Positions 7,285-12,802 of a stretch of DNA of 12,802 nucleotides are shown here, piece after piece. The DNA is taken from positions 1-12,802 of the forward strand of contig SVSO01000072.1 of NCBI GenBank assembly GCA_015064195.1, read 5' to 3'. The DNA is from Oscillospiraceae bacterium (GTDB lineage Bacteria > Bacillota_A > Clostridia > Oscillospirales > CAG-272). How positions within the stretch are numbered: position 1 is the first letter of the stretch; each line of letters begins with the position of its first letter. Made by a program: the position numbers and the translations under genes. The notes under the pieces were generated by a model, which saw nothing but the letters and a program-made list of their open reading frames with translations, was not told where the DNA came from and searched no databases.

Positions 7285-7325
7285 AAAAAACCGGTTTTGT
7301 ATATGGAAAGGCGTGGAATATTCTG

Positions 7326-8135
7326 CTATAATGATGAAAGTGAGATGTAAAACGACGGCGAGTGACCATCCAGCTTTTTGAACAAACGGGAAAAATAGTA
7401 TATGTCGGAGAATCCGACTCTGCAGGCTGCCTCGCTGACGTTGCAGCCCGAACTCAGCAGCAGCTCACGCGCCTTGTTGATGCGCAGGCGGTTGAGATAC
7501 TGAACCGGTGTTGTACCGGTCAGCTGGCGAAAATGGCGGCGGAGCGTATCGGGGGACAGCTCCGTTATGGCACTCATCTCCTCCGAGGTGAAGGTGTGCG
7601 CCGGATTTTTGTTCATTTCCTCCATCAGCCCCCGGAGCTTTGCTGCGTGCGGAACGTGTGGATTCTCCATCCCGCAGCGGAAATTTTCGCACATGATTTC
7701 GTATAGAATGCCCCGGCATTTGGCCGACCAGCCGTAACGCCGCATGATCCATTCCCGCTGCAGCTCCTCAAACATCCGCTCGATTTTCGGATTGTTCTGA
7801 TGATGCAGCAGCTTCGGAAGCCGCATGATGCGCTCGCGGGTCTCGGCATCCGTCCGGATTGTGAATTCAATGACAGTAAAAGCCCACGGGTCATCTTTAT
7901 CCGAGTGCGGATGATACACTTCATCGTAGGCAACAAATACCACGTCACCTTTGGATGCAGTAACGGAAACCTCATTTCGGTCAAAGAAATAATGCGCCTT
8001 GCCTCCCCGGTTGAGGATCATTCTGCAGTTATCGCCCTTCGGGTTGAGCGATTCAAAGCCCCAATTCGTGTCCGGTTCTCTTGATAATACATATTTCAGC
8101 GCATCAATCATCATTACCGGCTCGCCGCTTGTCAT
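7326..8135 (-). CDS. AraC-family transcriptional regulator (first)
   Basis: A 269-aa DNA-binding regulator. The N-terminal part (about 1-160) is a cupin-like ligand-binding region, with RGGKAHYFF (43-51), GDVVFVAYDEVYHPHS (63-78) and WAFTVIEF (84-91). The C-terminal region (about 166-265) is the double helix-turn-helix of AraC/XylS proteins: LSPDTLRRHFRQLTGTTPVQYL (first helix pair and linker), then VSEAACRVGFSDIYYFSRLFKK and HSPSFY. An ATG at 8150 would add five residues, but I choose 8135: GGAGGT (8142-8147) sits 6 nt before it, and the promoter places the transcript start near 8147, downstream of the other ATG. It is divergent from the sugar-binding lipoprotein gene, the usual place for that gene's regulator. 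Inducer unknown, probably a sugar. Confidence 0.92.
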   Translation of the reverse strand: MTSGEPVMMIDALKYVLSREPDTNWGFESLNPKGDNCRMILNRGGKAHYFFDRNEVSVTASKGDVVFVAYDEVYHPHSDKDDPWAFTVIEFTIRTDAETRERIMRLPKLLHHQNNPKIERMFEELQREWIMRRYGWSAKCRGILYEIMCENFRCGMENPHVPHAAKLRGLMEEMNKNPAHTFTSEEMSAITELSPDTLRRHFRQLTGTTPVQYLNRLRINKARELLLSSGCNVSEAACRVGFSDIYYFSRLFKKLDGHSPSFYISLSSL

Positions 8136-8153
8136 GCTCTCACCTCCCATTCC

Positions 8154-8182
8154 ATTATATCACAGTACAGCCGATTTTTCAA
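8154..8182 (-). promoter_or_regulatory. Promoter of the first araC-type gene
   Basis: On the minus strand TTGAAA (8182-8177), a 17-bp spacer and a perfect TATAAT (8159-8154) with the extended element TGTGA. The predicted start is near 8147, giving a leader of only about a dozen nucleotides that is essentially the ribosome binding site. The 9-mer GCAATTTGC abuts the upstream side of the -35. Confidence 0.85.
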
Positions 8183-8191
8183 GCAATTTGC
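8183..8191. promoter_or_regulatory. Candidate operator GCAATTTGC, copy 1
   Basis: A GCAA/TTGC inverted repeat with one central base, immediately upstream of the -35 of the first araC-type gene and 27 bp before the lipoprotein start codon. The same 9-mer appears at 11754-11762, in the other AraC-flanked intergenic region. That it is a protein-binding site is inference from placement and repetition. Confidence 0.4.
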
Positions 8192-8217
8192 AACATTTTT
8201 ATTTAGGAGAAAACAAT

Positions 8218-9699
8218 ATGAAACGAACCATGTCCCTTCTTTTGATTGCCCTGCTTGCAGGCTCGGCGGTTTCCTGCGGCGATACTGCGGCGGACAGCAC
8301 CGATACCAATACCTCTGCGGCTGATTCCACTTCTGCCGAAGTCACTTATTTTAACTCCGAGCTTCCCGACAAGACCTTCGGTGGCTATGAATTCCGCATT
8401 CTCACCACCGATGAGGTGGGAAGCATCCGCTACTCATATGAATTTGATGCCGAGGCGGAGAACGGCGATATCATGAACGATGCGGTATTCAAGCGCAACA
8501 CGCTGGTGGAAGATAAGCTGGATGTTGTGATCACGCAGGTGGCCGAGGCCAGCTCCAACGATCAATTTGTCAAGAACTTCAAGCAGGACGTCCTTGCCGG
8601 CGACCATTCCTACGATGTGCTGGTCAACTGGATCGGCGGCTCAAAAGCTGACGGCATCATGTCCCTTGGCGGAGAGTATGGACTGGAAGTCTCAAAGCTT
8701 CCTTATATCGATCTTGACAGCCCGTGGTGGGACGGTGAGCTGATGCGTCAGACGGCAGTTGGCGGCAAAATCTTCGGTCTGAGCGGCGATATCAATATCA
8801 TCGATAATTCCGGTGTCTGGTGTCTGCTGTTCAACAAGGATCTGGCGAATGAATTTCTGGATGAGGATCTGTATGATACGGTAAACAGCGGGAAATGGAC
8901 GCTGGATGCGTTCAACAAAACAGCGCAGGCTGTGACATTTGATCTGGACGGCAACGGCACGATGGATACCGATGACCGCTGGGGTGCTACCGTCAGCGCG
9001 AATCTCGGCATGGGCATGATGTGGTCATGCGGCGGCAGCTTTGGTACGCTGAATTCCGACGGAACGGTGGAGCTGACCATCGCTTCCGAACGCAATCTGG
9101 AGGCTCTTGCAAAGATCCAGTCCATTGTCAACGATACATCTGCCAATCTGCTGGTGGATACCATGAAGACGAAGGACGGCGGCTCTGTCTGGGTCGCACA
9201 CCGCCAGCTGTTCCATGACGGCAATGCGCTTTACATCGGCGGCCCGCTGAACTACGTGGACTATTTCCGCGATATGGAAAGCGAATACGGCATTCTCCCG
9301 CTGCCGAAATACGATGAGAATCAGAAGGAATATATCTCCACCGTGCAGGAATGGTGCGCCACCATGCTGATGGTTCCCCGCAATGCGGAGGATCCCGAGC
9401 GCACGTCTATCATTCTTGACGCCATGTGCTCTGCGGCGGTGAATACCATCACGCCGGCCTATTACGACGTGGTTCTCCGCGCGAAGCTGACCCGGGATGA
9501 GGAATCTTACGAAATGCTGGATCTGATCTTTGATTCCCGTCAGTTTGATGTGGTATATGCTTTCAACTGGGGTAAAATTTCCGGCAAAGCTCCGTCTTCT
9601 CTCAAAAAGCAGAGCAGCACCATAGCATCCGATTTCGCGACGCTTGCGAATGCTGTGGAAGCGGATTATCAGAATACGCTGACCCTTTATGCTGATTGA
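8218..9699 (+). CDS. Extracellular solute-binding lipoprotein (sugar ABC transporter type)
   Basis: A 493-aa surface lipoprotein. A lipoprotein signal peptide (KR, hydrophobic residues 6-18, then AVSC) puts the lipidated Cys at residue 20, followed by a Ser/Thr/Asp-rich tether to about residue 45. The body, starting KTFGGYEFRIL, looks like a family-1 solute-binding protein for carbohydrates. It contains an EF-hand-like calcium loop, D242-x-D-x-N-G-x-M-D-x-x-D253 (DLDGNGTMDTDD), a feature seen in some clostridial sugar-binding proteins. The reading frame is open further upstream, but AGGAG about 8 nt before the ATG at 8218 and the signal peptide fix the start. No permease or ATPase gene is present, so it must pair with a transporter encoded elsewhere. 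Divergent from the AraC gene; no consensus promoter of its own was found, consistent with activator-dependent expression. Confidence 0.88.
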   Translation: MKRTMSLLLIALLAGSAVSCGDTAADSTDTNTSAADSTSAEVTYFNSELPDKTFGGYEFRILTTDEVGSIRYSYEFDAEAENGDIMNDAVFKRNTLVEDKLDVVITQVAEASSNDQFVKNFKQDVLAGDHSYDVLVNWIGGSKADGIMSLGGEYGLEVSKLPYIDLDSPWWDGELMRQTAVGGKIFGLSGDINIIDNSGVWCLLFNKDLANEFLDEDLYDTVNSGKWTLDAFNKTAQAVTFDLDGNGTMDTDDRWGATVSANLGMGMMWSCGGSFGTLNSDGTVELTIASERNLEALAKIQSIVNDTSANLLVDTMKTKDGGSVWVAHRQLFHDGNALYIGGPLNYVDYFRDMESEYGILPLPKYDENQKEYISTVQEWCATMLMVPRNAEDPERTSIILDAMCSAAVNTITPAYYDVVLRAKLTRDEESYEMLDLIFDSRQFDVVYAFNWGKISGKAPSSLKKQSSTIASDFATLANAVEADYQNTLTLYAD

Positions 9700-9713
9700 C
9701 ATACATTTGAAAG

Positions 9714-9747
9714 AATCCCGCTGATTCTGAATCAGCGGGATTTTTTT
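9714..9747 (+). terminator. Intrinsic terminator of the solute-binding protein gene
   Basis: A perfect 13-bp stem (9714-9726 with 9730-9742; arm AATCCCGCTGATT) with a CTG loop, followed by a run of Ts to 9747. On the minus strand the tail is TTCTTTC, so it may also weakly end the convergent oxidoreductase transcript, whose stop is at 9752. Confidence 0.95.
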
Positions 9748-9751
9748 CGTT

Positions 9752-10816
9752 TTATTCAATATCCACGGATTTGCCGGTGCGGGCGGATTCGTAGAGTGCG
9801 TCGAGGATCTTCATGATCACAACGCCGTCCTCGCCCGGTGCCATGCAGGGCGTACCGTTCAGGCAGCAGTCAACGAAATGATCGATCTCCGCCTTGAAGC
9901 CGGGGGTGTTGTCGTAGTAGGCGTCCAGATCCACCAGCGAAATGTCGGTCATGAAGCCGTTCATGTCGGACATGATCTTCATGGTGTCGAGGTTGATGGA
10001 ACCCTTTGTGCCGTACAGCACGCGGCCGTTCTGCGGCTCGCAGTTGAGGGCGTAGGAAGTCTCAAGCAGTGTGGATGCGCCGTTCTCATAGCGGATGATG
10101 CCGGTGACGTTGGATTCCACGTCGCACAGATCCTCCGCGAGATTCGCATCATCGGGATGCCATGCCACGCTGGTCTTGAGGTTTGCGCGCTCCTTGTGAA
10201 GCAGATCGGAGGTGACGGCGTAAACCGAAACCGGCTTGGGATTGCCCATCAGATAGCGGGTGAGATCCAGCGGATGCACGCCGATGTCGATGAGCGGGCC
10301 GCCGCCTGACCGGGACTTATCGCAGAACCAGCCGCCGGGATTACCGTTGCGGCGCAGATAGGTCGCCTTGGAGTAATAAATGTCGCCGAGCAGACCCTTA
10401 TCGATGAAATCCTTGGCGATCTTGGCATTGCGCTCGTGACGGGTAACAAAGCCGATCATCAGCAGCTTGCCGTTTTTCTGTGCCGCTTCCAGCATTGCCT
10501 CCGCTTCTGCGGCGTTCATGGCCATGGGCTTTTCGCACAGAACATCCAGTCCCGCATTCAGCGCGGCGATGGAGCATTCCGCATGGGAGCAGTTCCAGAC
10601 GCAGACGTCAGCCGCATCCAGCTCCACATTTTTCACCATGTCGTGAACGTTGTCAAAACGGTGGGGAATGTTGAAGCAGTCCGCCATATGATTGAGTCTT
10701 GCGGGATTGATGTCGCAGACTGCGGCGACTTCCACGTTGGGATTGTTCAGATACTGGGCGAGATGCGCGTTTGCAATGTTGCCGCAGCCCACAAGGCCGA
10801 CTCTTAATTTTTTCAT
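9752..10816 (-). CDS. Gfo/Idh/MocA-family NAD(P)-dependent oxidoreductase
   Basis: 354 aa, normal for the family. The N-terminal Rossmann domain has VGLVGCGNIANAH (6-18) and CEKPM (94-98) with the conserved Lys96. The C-terminal domain holds GGGPLIDIGVHPLDL (171-185), with Asp177 and His181 in the catalytic positions. Members oxidise or reduce sugar or polyol hydroxyls (inositol, glucose, glycosides) with NAD(P). Cytosolic, no signal peptide. AGGAGA (10825-10830) lies 8 nt before the ATG. The upstream TIM-barrel isomerase gene stops 14 nt before this start, so they form one operon and likely one pathway. The substrate cannot be told from sequence: inositol-type dehydrogenation and 3-keto-glycoside formation are both possible. 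Confidence 0.93.
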   Translation of the reverse strand: MKKLRVGLVGCGNIANAHLAQYLNNPNVEVAAVCDINPARLNHMADCFNIPHRFDNVHDMVKNVELDAADVCVWNCSHAECSIAALNAGLDVLCEKPMAMNAAEAEAMLEAAQKNGKLLMIGFVTRHERNAKIAKDFIDKGLLGDIYYSKATYLRRNGNPGGWFCDKSRSGGGPLIDIGVHPLDLTRYLMGNPKPVSVYAVTSDLLHKERANLKTSVAWHPDDANLAEDLCDVESNVTGIIRYENGASTLLETSYALNCEPQNGRVLYGTKGSINLDTMKIMSDMNGFMTDISLVDLDAYYDNTPGFKAEIDHFVDCCLNGTPCMAPGEDGVVIMKILDALYESARTGKSVDIE

Positions 10817-10830
10817 GGCTGTTGTCTCCT

Positions 10831-11682
10831 TTAGCCGATGATGCCGCGCAGGAAGTTTGCGGCGGTCACGATGTCGCCTGCGGGATCCTCACCGCACTCG
10901 CGCTCGATGGTGAGATAGCCGGTGTAGCCGATGTCGGAGAGTGCCGCCAGATATGCGGGGAAATCCACAGAGCCGGTGCCCAGCGGAACTTCTTCGTACA
11001 GTCTCTGATTCTGGATCTCCTCGGGAATGGGATGAACCACGCGGTAGATGTACTCCGGATTGGTGCGCACCAGCATCCGGCCGTCCTTTGCATGGGTGTG
11101 AACGATGTAATCCTTCAGATTGTAGACTGCCTGTACGGGATCATCGCCGGTCACCATGACAAGGTTTGCGGGGTCGAGGTTGACCGCAACACCGGTGGAA
11201 TGGAGGCTGTCGAGGAATTTCTTCAGGGTCGCAGAGGTCTCCGGGCCGGTCTCAATGGCGAAATGCGCATCGATGGAATCGGCAAATTCCGCCAGCTTTC
11301 CGCAGGCTTCCTGCATGATCTTGTAGCGCTCATGCTCCGGATCTTCCGGCACGACGCCGATGTGGGTGGTGACGATATTGCACTCCAGCTCCTTGGCAAG
11401 CTCGAGAATGCGCTTCGACTGGTCGATCAGCTCGGGATTCAGCTCGGGATTGCCGAAGCCTTTGCCCAGGTCGCCGCAGAGCGCGGAGAACACGAGGCCA
11501 TGATCCTTGACATAATTCAGCAGATCGCGGGCATTCTTGCCGGACAGATTCTGCGGGCCGTTCTCGCCCTTGGTGGAATAGAGCTGGAGACCGTTAAGGC
11601 CAAGCTCTGCTGCACGCTTGACTGCCTCACGGGTGGGAAGACGGAAGGATTCGGCCAGCACGCCAATCGGAAACTTATACAT
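10831..11682 (-). CDS. Sugar phosphate isomerase/epimerase-type TIM barrel
   Basis: 283 aa of the xylose-isomerase-like TIM barrel family (AP_endonuc_2), a cytosolic metal-dependent enzyme. The expected metal ligands are visible: Glu144 (AIETGPE), Asp170 (NLDPAN), His197 (HTHAKDG) and Glu260 (TIEREC), with a further His107 (TTHIG). The family includes IolE, IolI, tagatose/psicose epimerases and keto-glycoside-cleaving enzymes. The frame is open to 11859, but the extra 59 residues would start upstream of the promoter. The ATG at 11682 is preceded by AAAGGAGAGG and gives the canonical MYKFPIGV start. First gene of a two-gene operon with the oxidoreductase. Family sure, substrate unknown. Confidence 0.92.
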   Translation of the reverse strand: MYKFPIGVLAESFRLPTREAVKRAAELGLNGLQLYSTKGENGPQNLSGKNARDLLNYVKDHGLVFSALCGDLGKGFGNPELNPELIDQSKRILELAKELECNIVTTHIGVVPEDPEHERYKIMQEACGKLAEFADSIDAHFAIETGPETSATLKKFLDSLHSTGVAVNLDPANLVMVTGDDPVQAVYNLKDYIVHTHAKDGRMLVRTNPEYIYRVVHPIPEEIQNQRLYEEVPLGTGSVDFPAYLAALSDIGYTGYLTIERECGEDPAGDIVTAANFLRGIIG

Positions 11683-11705
11683 AATAATACCTCTCCTTTT
11701 GTATA

Positions 11706-11732
11706 AAATTGCTGAGTTGTGGGGCAAATCGC
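11706..11732. promoter_or_regulatory. Partial operator-like repeats upstream of the isomerase operon
   Basis: AAATTGC (11706-11712) and GCAAATCGC (11724-11732) are partial copies of the GCAATTTGC/GCAAATTGC motif; the latter starts exactly 30 bp from the full copy at 11754. A related direct repeat, TTGCTGAGTT (11709-11718) and TTGCCTGAGTT (11759-11769), overlaps them. All lie within the predicted 5' leader of the isomerase operon. Regulatory meaning is inference. Confidence 0.35.
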
Positions 11733-11751
11733 AGAAAATGAGATCAGGGGC

Positions 11752-11780
11752 TTGCAATTTGCCTGAGTTTATTATATAAT
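11752..11780 (+). promoter_or_regulatory. Promoter of the second araC-type gene
   Basis: TTGCAA (11752-11757), a 17-bp spacer and a perfect TATAAT (11775-11780). The predicted start is near 11787, with a leader of about 60 nt. Its -10 overlaps the -10 of the opposite isomerase promoter, and its -35 overlaps the second GCAATTTGC copy. Confidence 0.75.
11754..11762. promoter_or_regulatory. Candidate operator GCAATTTGC, copy 2
   Basis: The same GCAA/TTGC 9-mer as at 8183-8191. Here it overlaps the -35 of the rightward araC-type promoter and the predicted start region of the leftward isomerase promoter, a position suited to repression of both or to switching between them. Confidence 0.4.
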
Positions 11781-11799
11781 AAAAAGCGGAAGAATGCAA
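11771..11799 (-). promoter_or_regulatory. Promoter of the isomerase-oxidoreductase operon
   Basis: On the minus strand TTGCAT (11799-11794), a 17-bp spacer and a perfect TATAAT (11776-11771). The predicted start is near 11764, giving a leader of about 80 nt before the ATG at 11682. The -10 lies on the palindrome ATTATATAAT shared with the opposite promoter. Confidence 0.8.
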
Positions 11800-11849
11800 G
11801 TACGAATCTTGCTGTTCTTTAACACTATCTTGCTCAAATGGAGACTGCC

Positions 11850-12632
11850 ATGCCTGCACATCATTACGAACCGCACATTATGCCCAACCCGTCAAAGCCC
11901 TACTATTTTCACTGGCACAATCGCTATGCGCTTCCGCATTGGCACGAGAACATCGAGATTCTGTATATGTGCTGTGACCATACCGTGCGAAATGAGCGGG
12001 AGGAATATCCGGTGAAGGCGGGGGATGTGGTGGTGTTCGGCTCCAATACCATCCACGCCGTGCCGAGCACGGCTGATCGGTTTTACGACTGCCTCATCGT
12101 CAGCGGCCGGTTTCTCGCCGATAACGACATCCATCCATCTCACCTCCGCTTTGAATGCGTGGTGCGGGATGAACGGGCGGCGGATTTGTTCAGGGCGGTG
12201 ACGGATGAAGTGCGGCAGGAGGAGCATCCCTTCAAGGCGGCGGCGGTGAAGGCTGCCATCCTTGCTCTTGTGGTGTATCTCTGCCGGCATCATTCCGCGC
12301 CGGATGACGGAAGCGGTGCGCACGGCGATGCGGTCAAAAGCGCCATCGGCTATATCACAGACCATCTTTCCGAGCCGATGCGCATTGACGAGATCGCGGA
12401 ATACGCCAAGGTGAGCAAGTATTATTTCTGCCGGGAATTTCACCGGGAGACGGGATTTACGGTCATCCGCTACATCAACAATCTGCGCTGCCGGGAAGCG
12501 GAACGGCTGCTGCGGGGAAGCGAGCATACCGTGGGCGAGATCAGCCGGATGTGCGGATTTGAGAATCTGTCCTATTTCACCCGCACCTTCCGATCTGTGG
12601 TGGGCTGTACGCCGTCGGAAATCCGGATGTAA
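11850..12632 (+). CDS. AraC-family transcriptional regulator (second, cupin type)
   Basis: A 260-aa regulator. The N-terminal AraC-binding cupin begins with a metal- or sugar-pocket pattern, H30-W-H32-x3-E36 (PHWHENIEI), and GDVVVFGSNTIHA (58-70) forms the opposite strand. The C-terminal region (about 163-260) is the double helix-turn-helix: MRIDEIAEYAKVSKYYFCREFHRETG, then TVGEISRMCGFENLSYFTRTFRSVVGCTPSEIR. An ATG at 11838 would add four residues but lacks a ribosome binding site; TGGAGA (11839-11844) is placed 5 nt before the ATG at 11850. Divergent from the isomerase-oxidoreductase operon, with overlapping promoters, so it very likely controls that operon and itself. Inducer unknown. No terminator follows before the next promoter. 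Confidence 0.92.
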   Translation: MPAHHYEPHIMPNPSKPYYFHWHNRYALPHWHENIEILYMCCDHTVRNEREEYPVKAGDVVVFGSNTIHAVPSTADRFYDCLIVSGRFLADNDIHPSHLRFECVVRDERAADLFRAVTDEVRQEEHPFKAAAVKAAILALVVYLCRHHSAPDDGSGAHGDAVKSAIGYITDHLSEPMRIDEIAEYAKVSKYYFCREFHRETGFTVIRYINNLRCREAERLLRGSEHTVGEISRMCGFENLSYFTRTFRSVVGCTPSEIRM

Positions 12633-12648
12633 AATTTTCGGAAGGGTA

Positions 12649-12677
12649 TTGCACAATTGTGACAAATGTGATATAAT
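12649..12677 (+). promoter_or_regulatory. Strong rightward promoter with a palindrome over the -35
   Basis: TTGCAC (12649-12654), a 17-bp spacer and a perfect TATAAT (12672-12677) with the extended element TGTGA. The 10-bp palindrome CACAATTGTG (12652-12661) overlaps the -35 and is a likely operator. The transcript would start near 12684, and no gene begins in the 119 bases left in the window. Confidence 0.8.
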
Positions 12678-12783
12678 ATAAGGGAACCTCTAAATATTCA
12701 CAAATCAAATATCCCCCTTGAATAACGATCCCTCCCGAAGATAATTCATACAAAATTCATATAATTTCACCATTTGTTAACAG

Positions 12784-12802
12784 TATATATATATATATAT
12801 AT
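12784..12802. repeat. TA dinucleotide run (microsatellite), cut by the window edge
   Basis: Nineteen bases of uninterrupted alternating T and A reach the last base of the window, so the true length is not known. It lies in AT-rich leader DNA downstream of a promoter. Confidence 0.8.

Larger units (their letters stand above)
12633..12802. other. AT-rich non-coding stretch to the window end
   Basis: No start codon with a ribosome binding site or credible reading frame is seen in these 170 bases. The base composition drops sharply toward AT compared with the coding DNA. It holds the rightward promoter described separately, a short direct repeat AATTCATA at 12743-12750 and 12754-12761 (11 bp apart), a TGTTAACA palindrome (12775-12782) and the TA run at the edge. 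Most likely the long leader of a gene to the right; the edge of a mobile element cannot be excluded. Confidence 0.6.

Noticed and set aside
7287..7298. Palindrome AAAACCGGTTTT followed by Ts on the minus strand as terminator of the first AraC gene
   Set aside because: There is no room for a loop; folding would leave only four A-U pairs, too weak for an intrinsic terminator. An operator role is possible but unsupported.
7324..7332. Extended -10 TGCTATAAT on the plus strand, which could drive an RNA antisense to the first AraC gene
   Set aside because: No -35 at proper spacing (nearest TTGTAT is 24 bp away), and the bases are also the last codons and stop of the AraC gene, so chance is the simpler reading.
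10771..11706. A 311-codon open frame on the plus strand opposite the isomerase gene
   Set aside because: Shadow of a well-supported gene; no start signals and no family resemblance.
11892..12665. A 257-codon open frame opposite the second AraC gene
   Set aside because: Antisense shadow over a clear AraC domain; its start has no ribosome binding site.
12681..12719. AAGGG...CCCTT possible stem and an AGGGAACCTCTAA end resembling mobile-element termini
   Set aside because: Only 5 bp of pairing over a 30-nt loop, and no transposase or second terminus in the window; not enough to call an element.

Overview
The window reads as part of the chromosome of an anaerobic Firmicute (Clostridia), most likely a gut-type Oscillospiraceae/Ruminococcaceae-like lineage. 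This rests on several traits seen together: fairly high-GC coding DNA with AT-rich intergenic promoters, AGGAGG-type ribosome binding sites, sigma-A promoters with a TGTG-extended -10, a TSCPD-domain protein, a DUF6056-type membrane protein, and a lipoprotein sugar-binding protein with an EF-hand-like loop. The assignment is inference; no rRNA or species marker is present.

Left part (1-4916, minus strand): one compact unit of five genes read right to left from a promoter at about 4888-4916. The order is htpG (Hsp90 chaperone), aroC (chorismate synthase), a divergent prephenate-dehydratase/ACT protein (P-protein-like), a short UroD-like protein, and a TSCPD-domain protein cut by the window edge. 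Gaps are 25 nt, a 1-nt TGATG overlap, 3 nt and 21 nt, so co-transcription and translational coupling are likely. The aroC/P-protein-like pair points to aromatic amino acid metabolism.

Middle (4982-6437, plus strand): a single-gene unit for a polytopic DUF6056-like membrane protein. It has a near-consensus promoter and ends in an 11-bp stem terminator shared with the convergent esterase gene.

Right part (6443-12632): a carbohydrate-related accessory cluster. It holds an esterase-D-type hydrolase (minus), an AraC regulator (minus), a divergent sugar-binding lipoprotein with no permease genes nearby (plus, closed by a 13-bp-stem terminator), a Gfo/Idh/MocA oxidoreductase and a sugar-phosphate-isomerase/epimerase-type TIM barrel (minus, one operon), and a second, cupin-type AraC regulator divergent from that operon. 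The operon and the second AraC gene are read from two consensus promoters whose -10 boxes overlap on one palindrome, so only one can be occupied at a time. The 9-mer GCAATTTGC occurs in both AraC-flanked divergent intergenic regions and may be a shared operator. A plausible model is uptake of an oligosaccharide or glycoside by the lipoprotein, deacylation by the esterase, and oxidation/isomerisation or keto-sugar elimination by the oxidoreductase/TIM-barrel pair, with the two AraC proteins as switches.

The last 170 bases are AT-rich and non-coding. They carry a strong rightward promoter with a palindrome over its -35, and a TA dinucleotide run that continues past the window. No CRISPR array, tRNA, rRNA, transposase or phage gene was seen.
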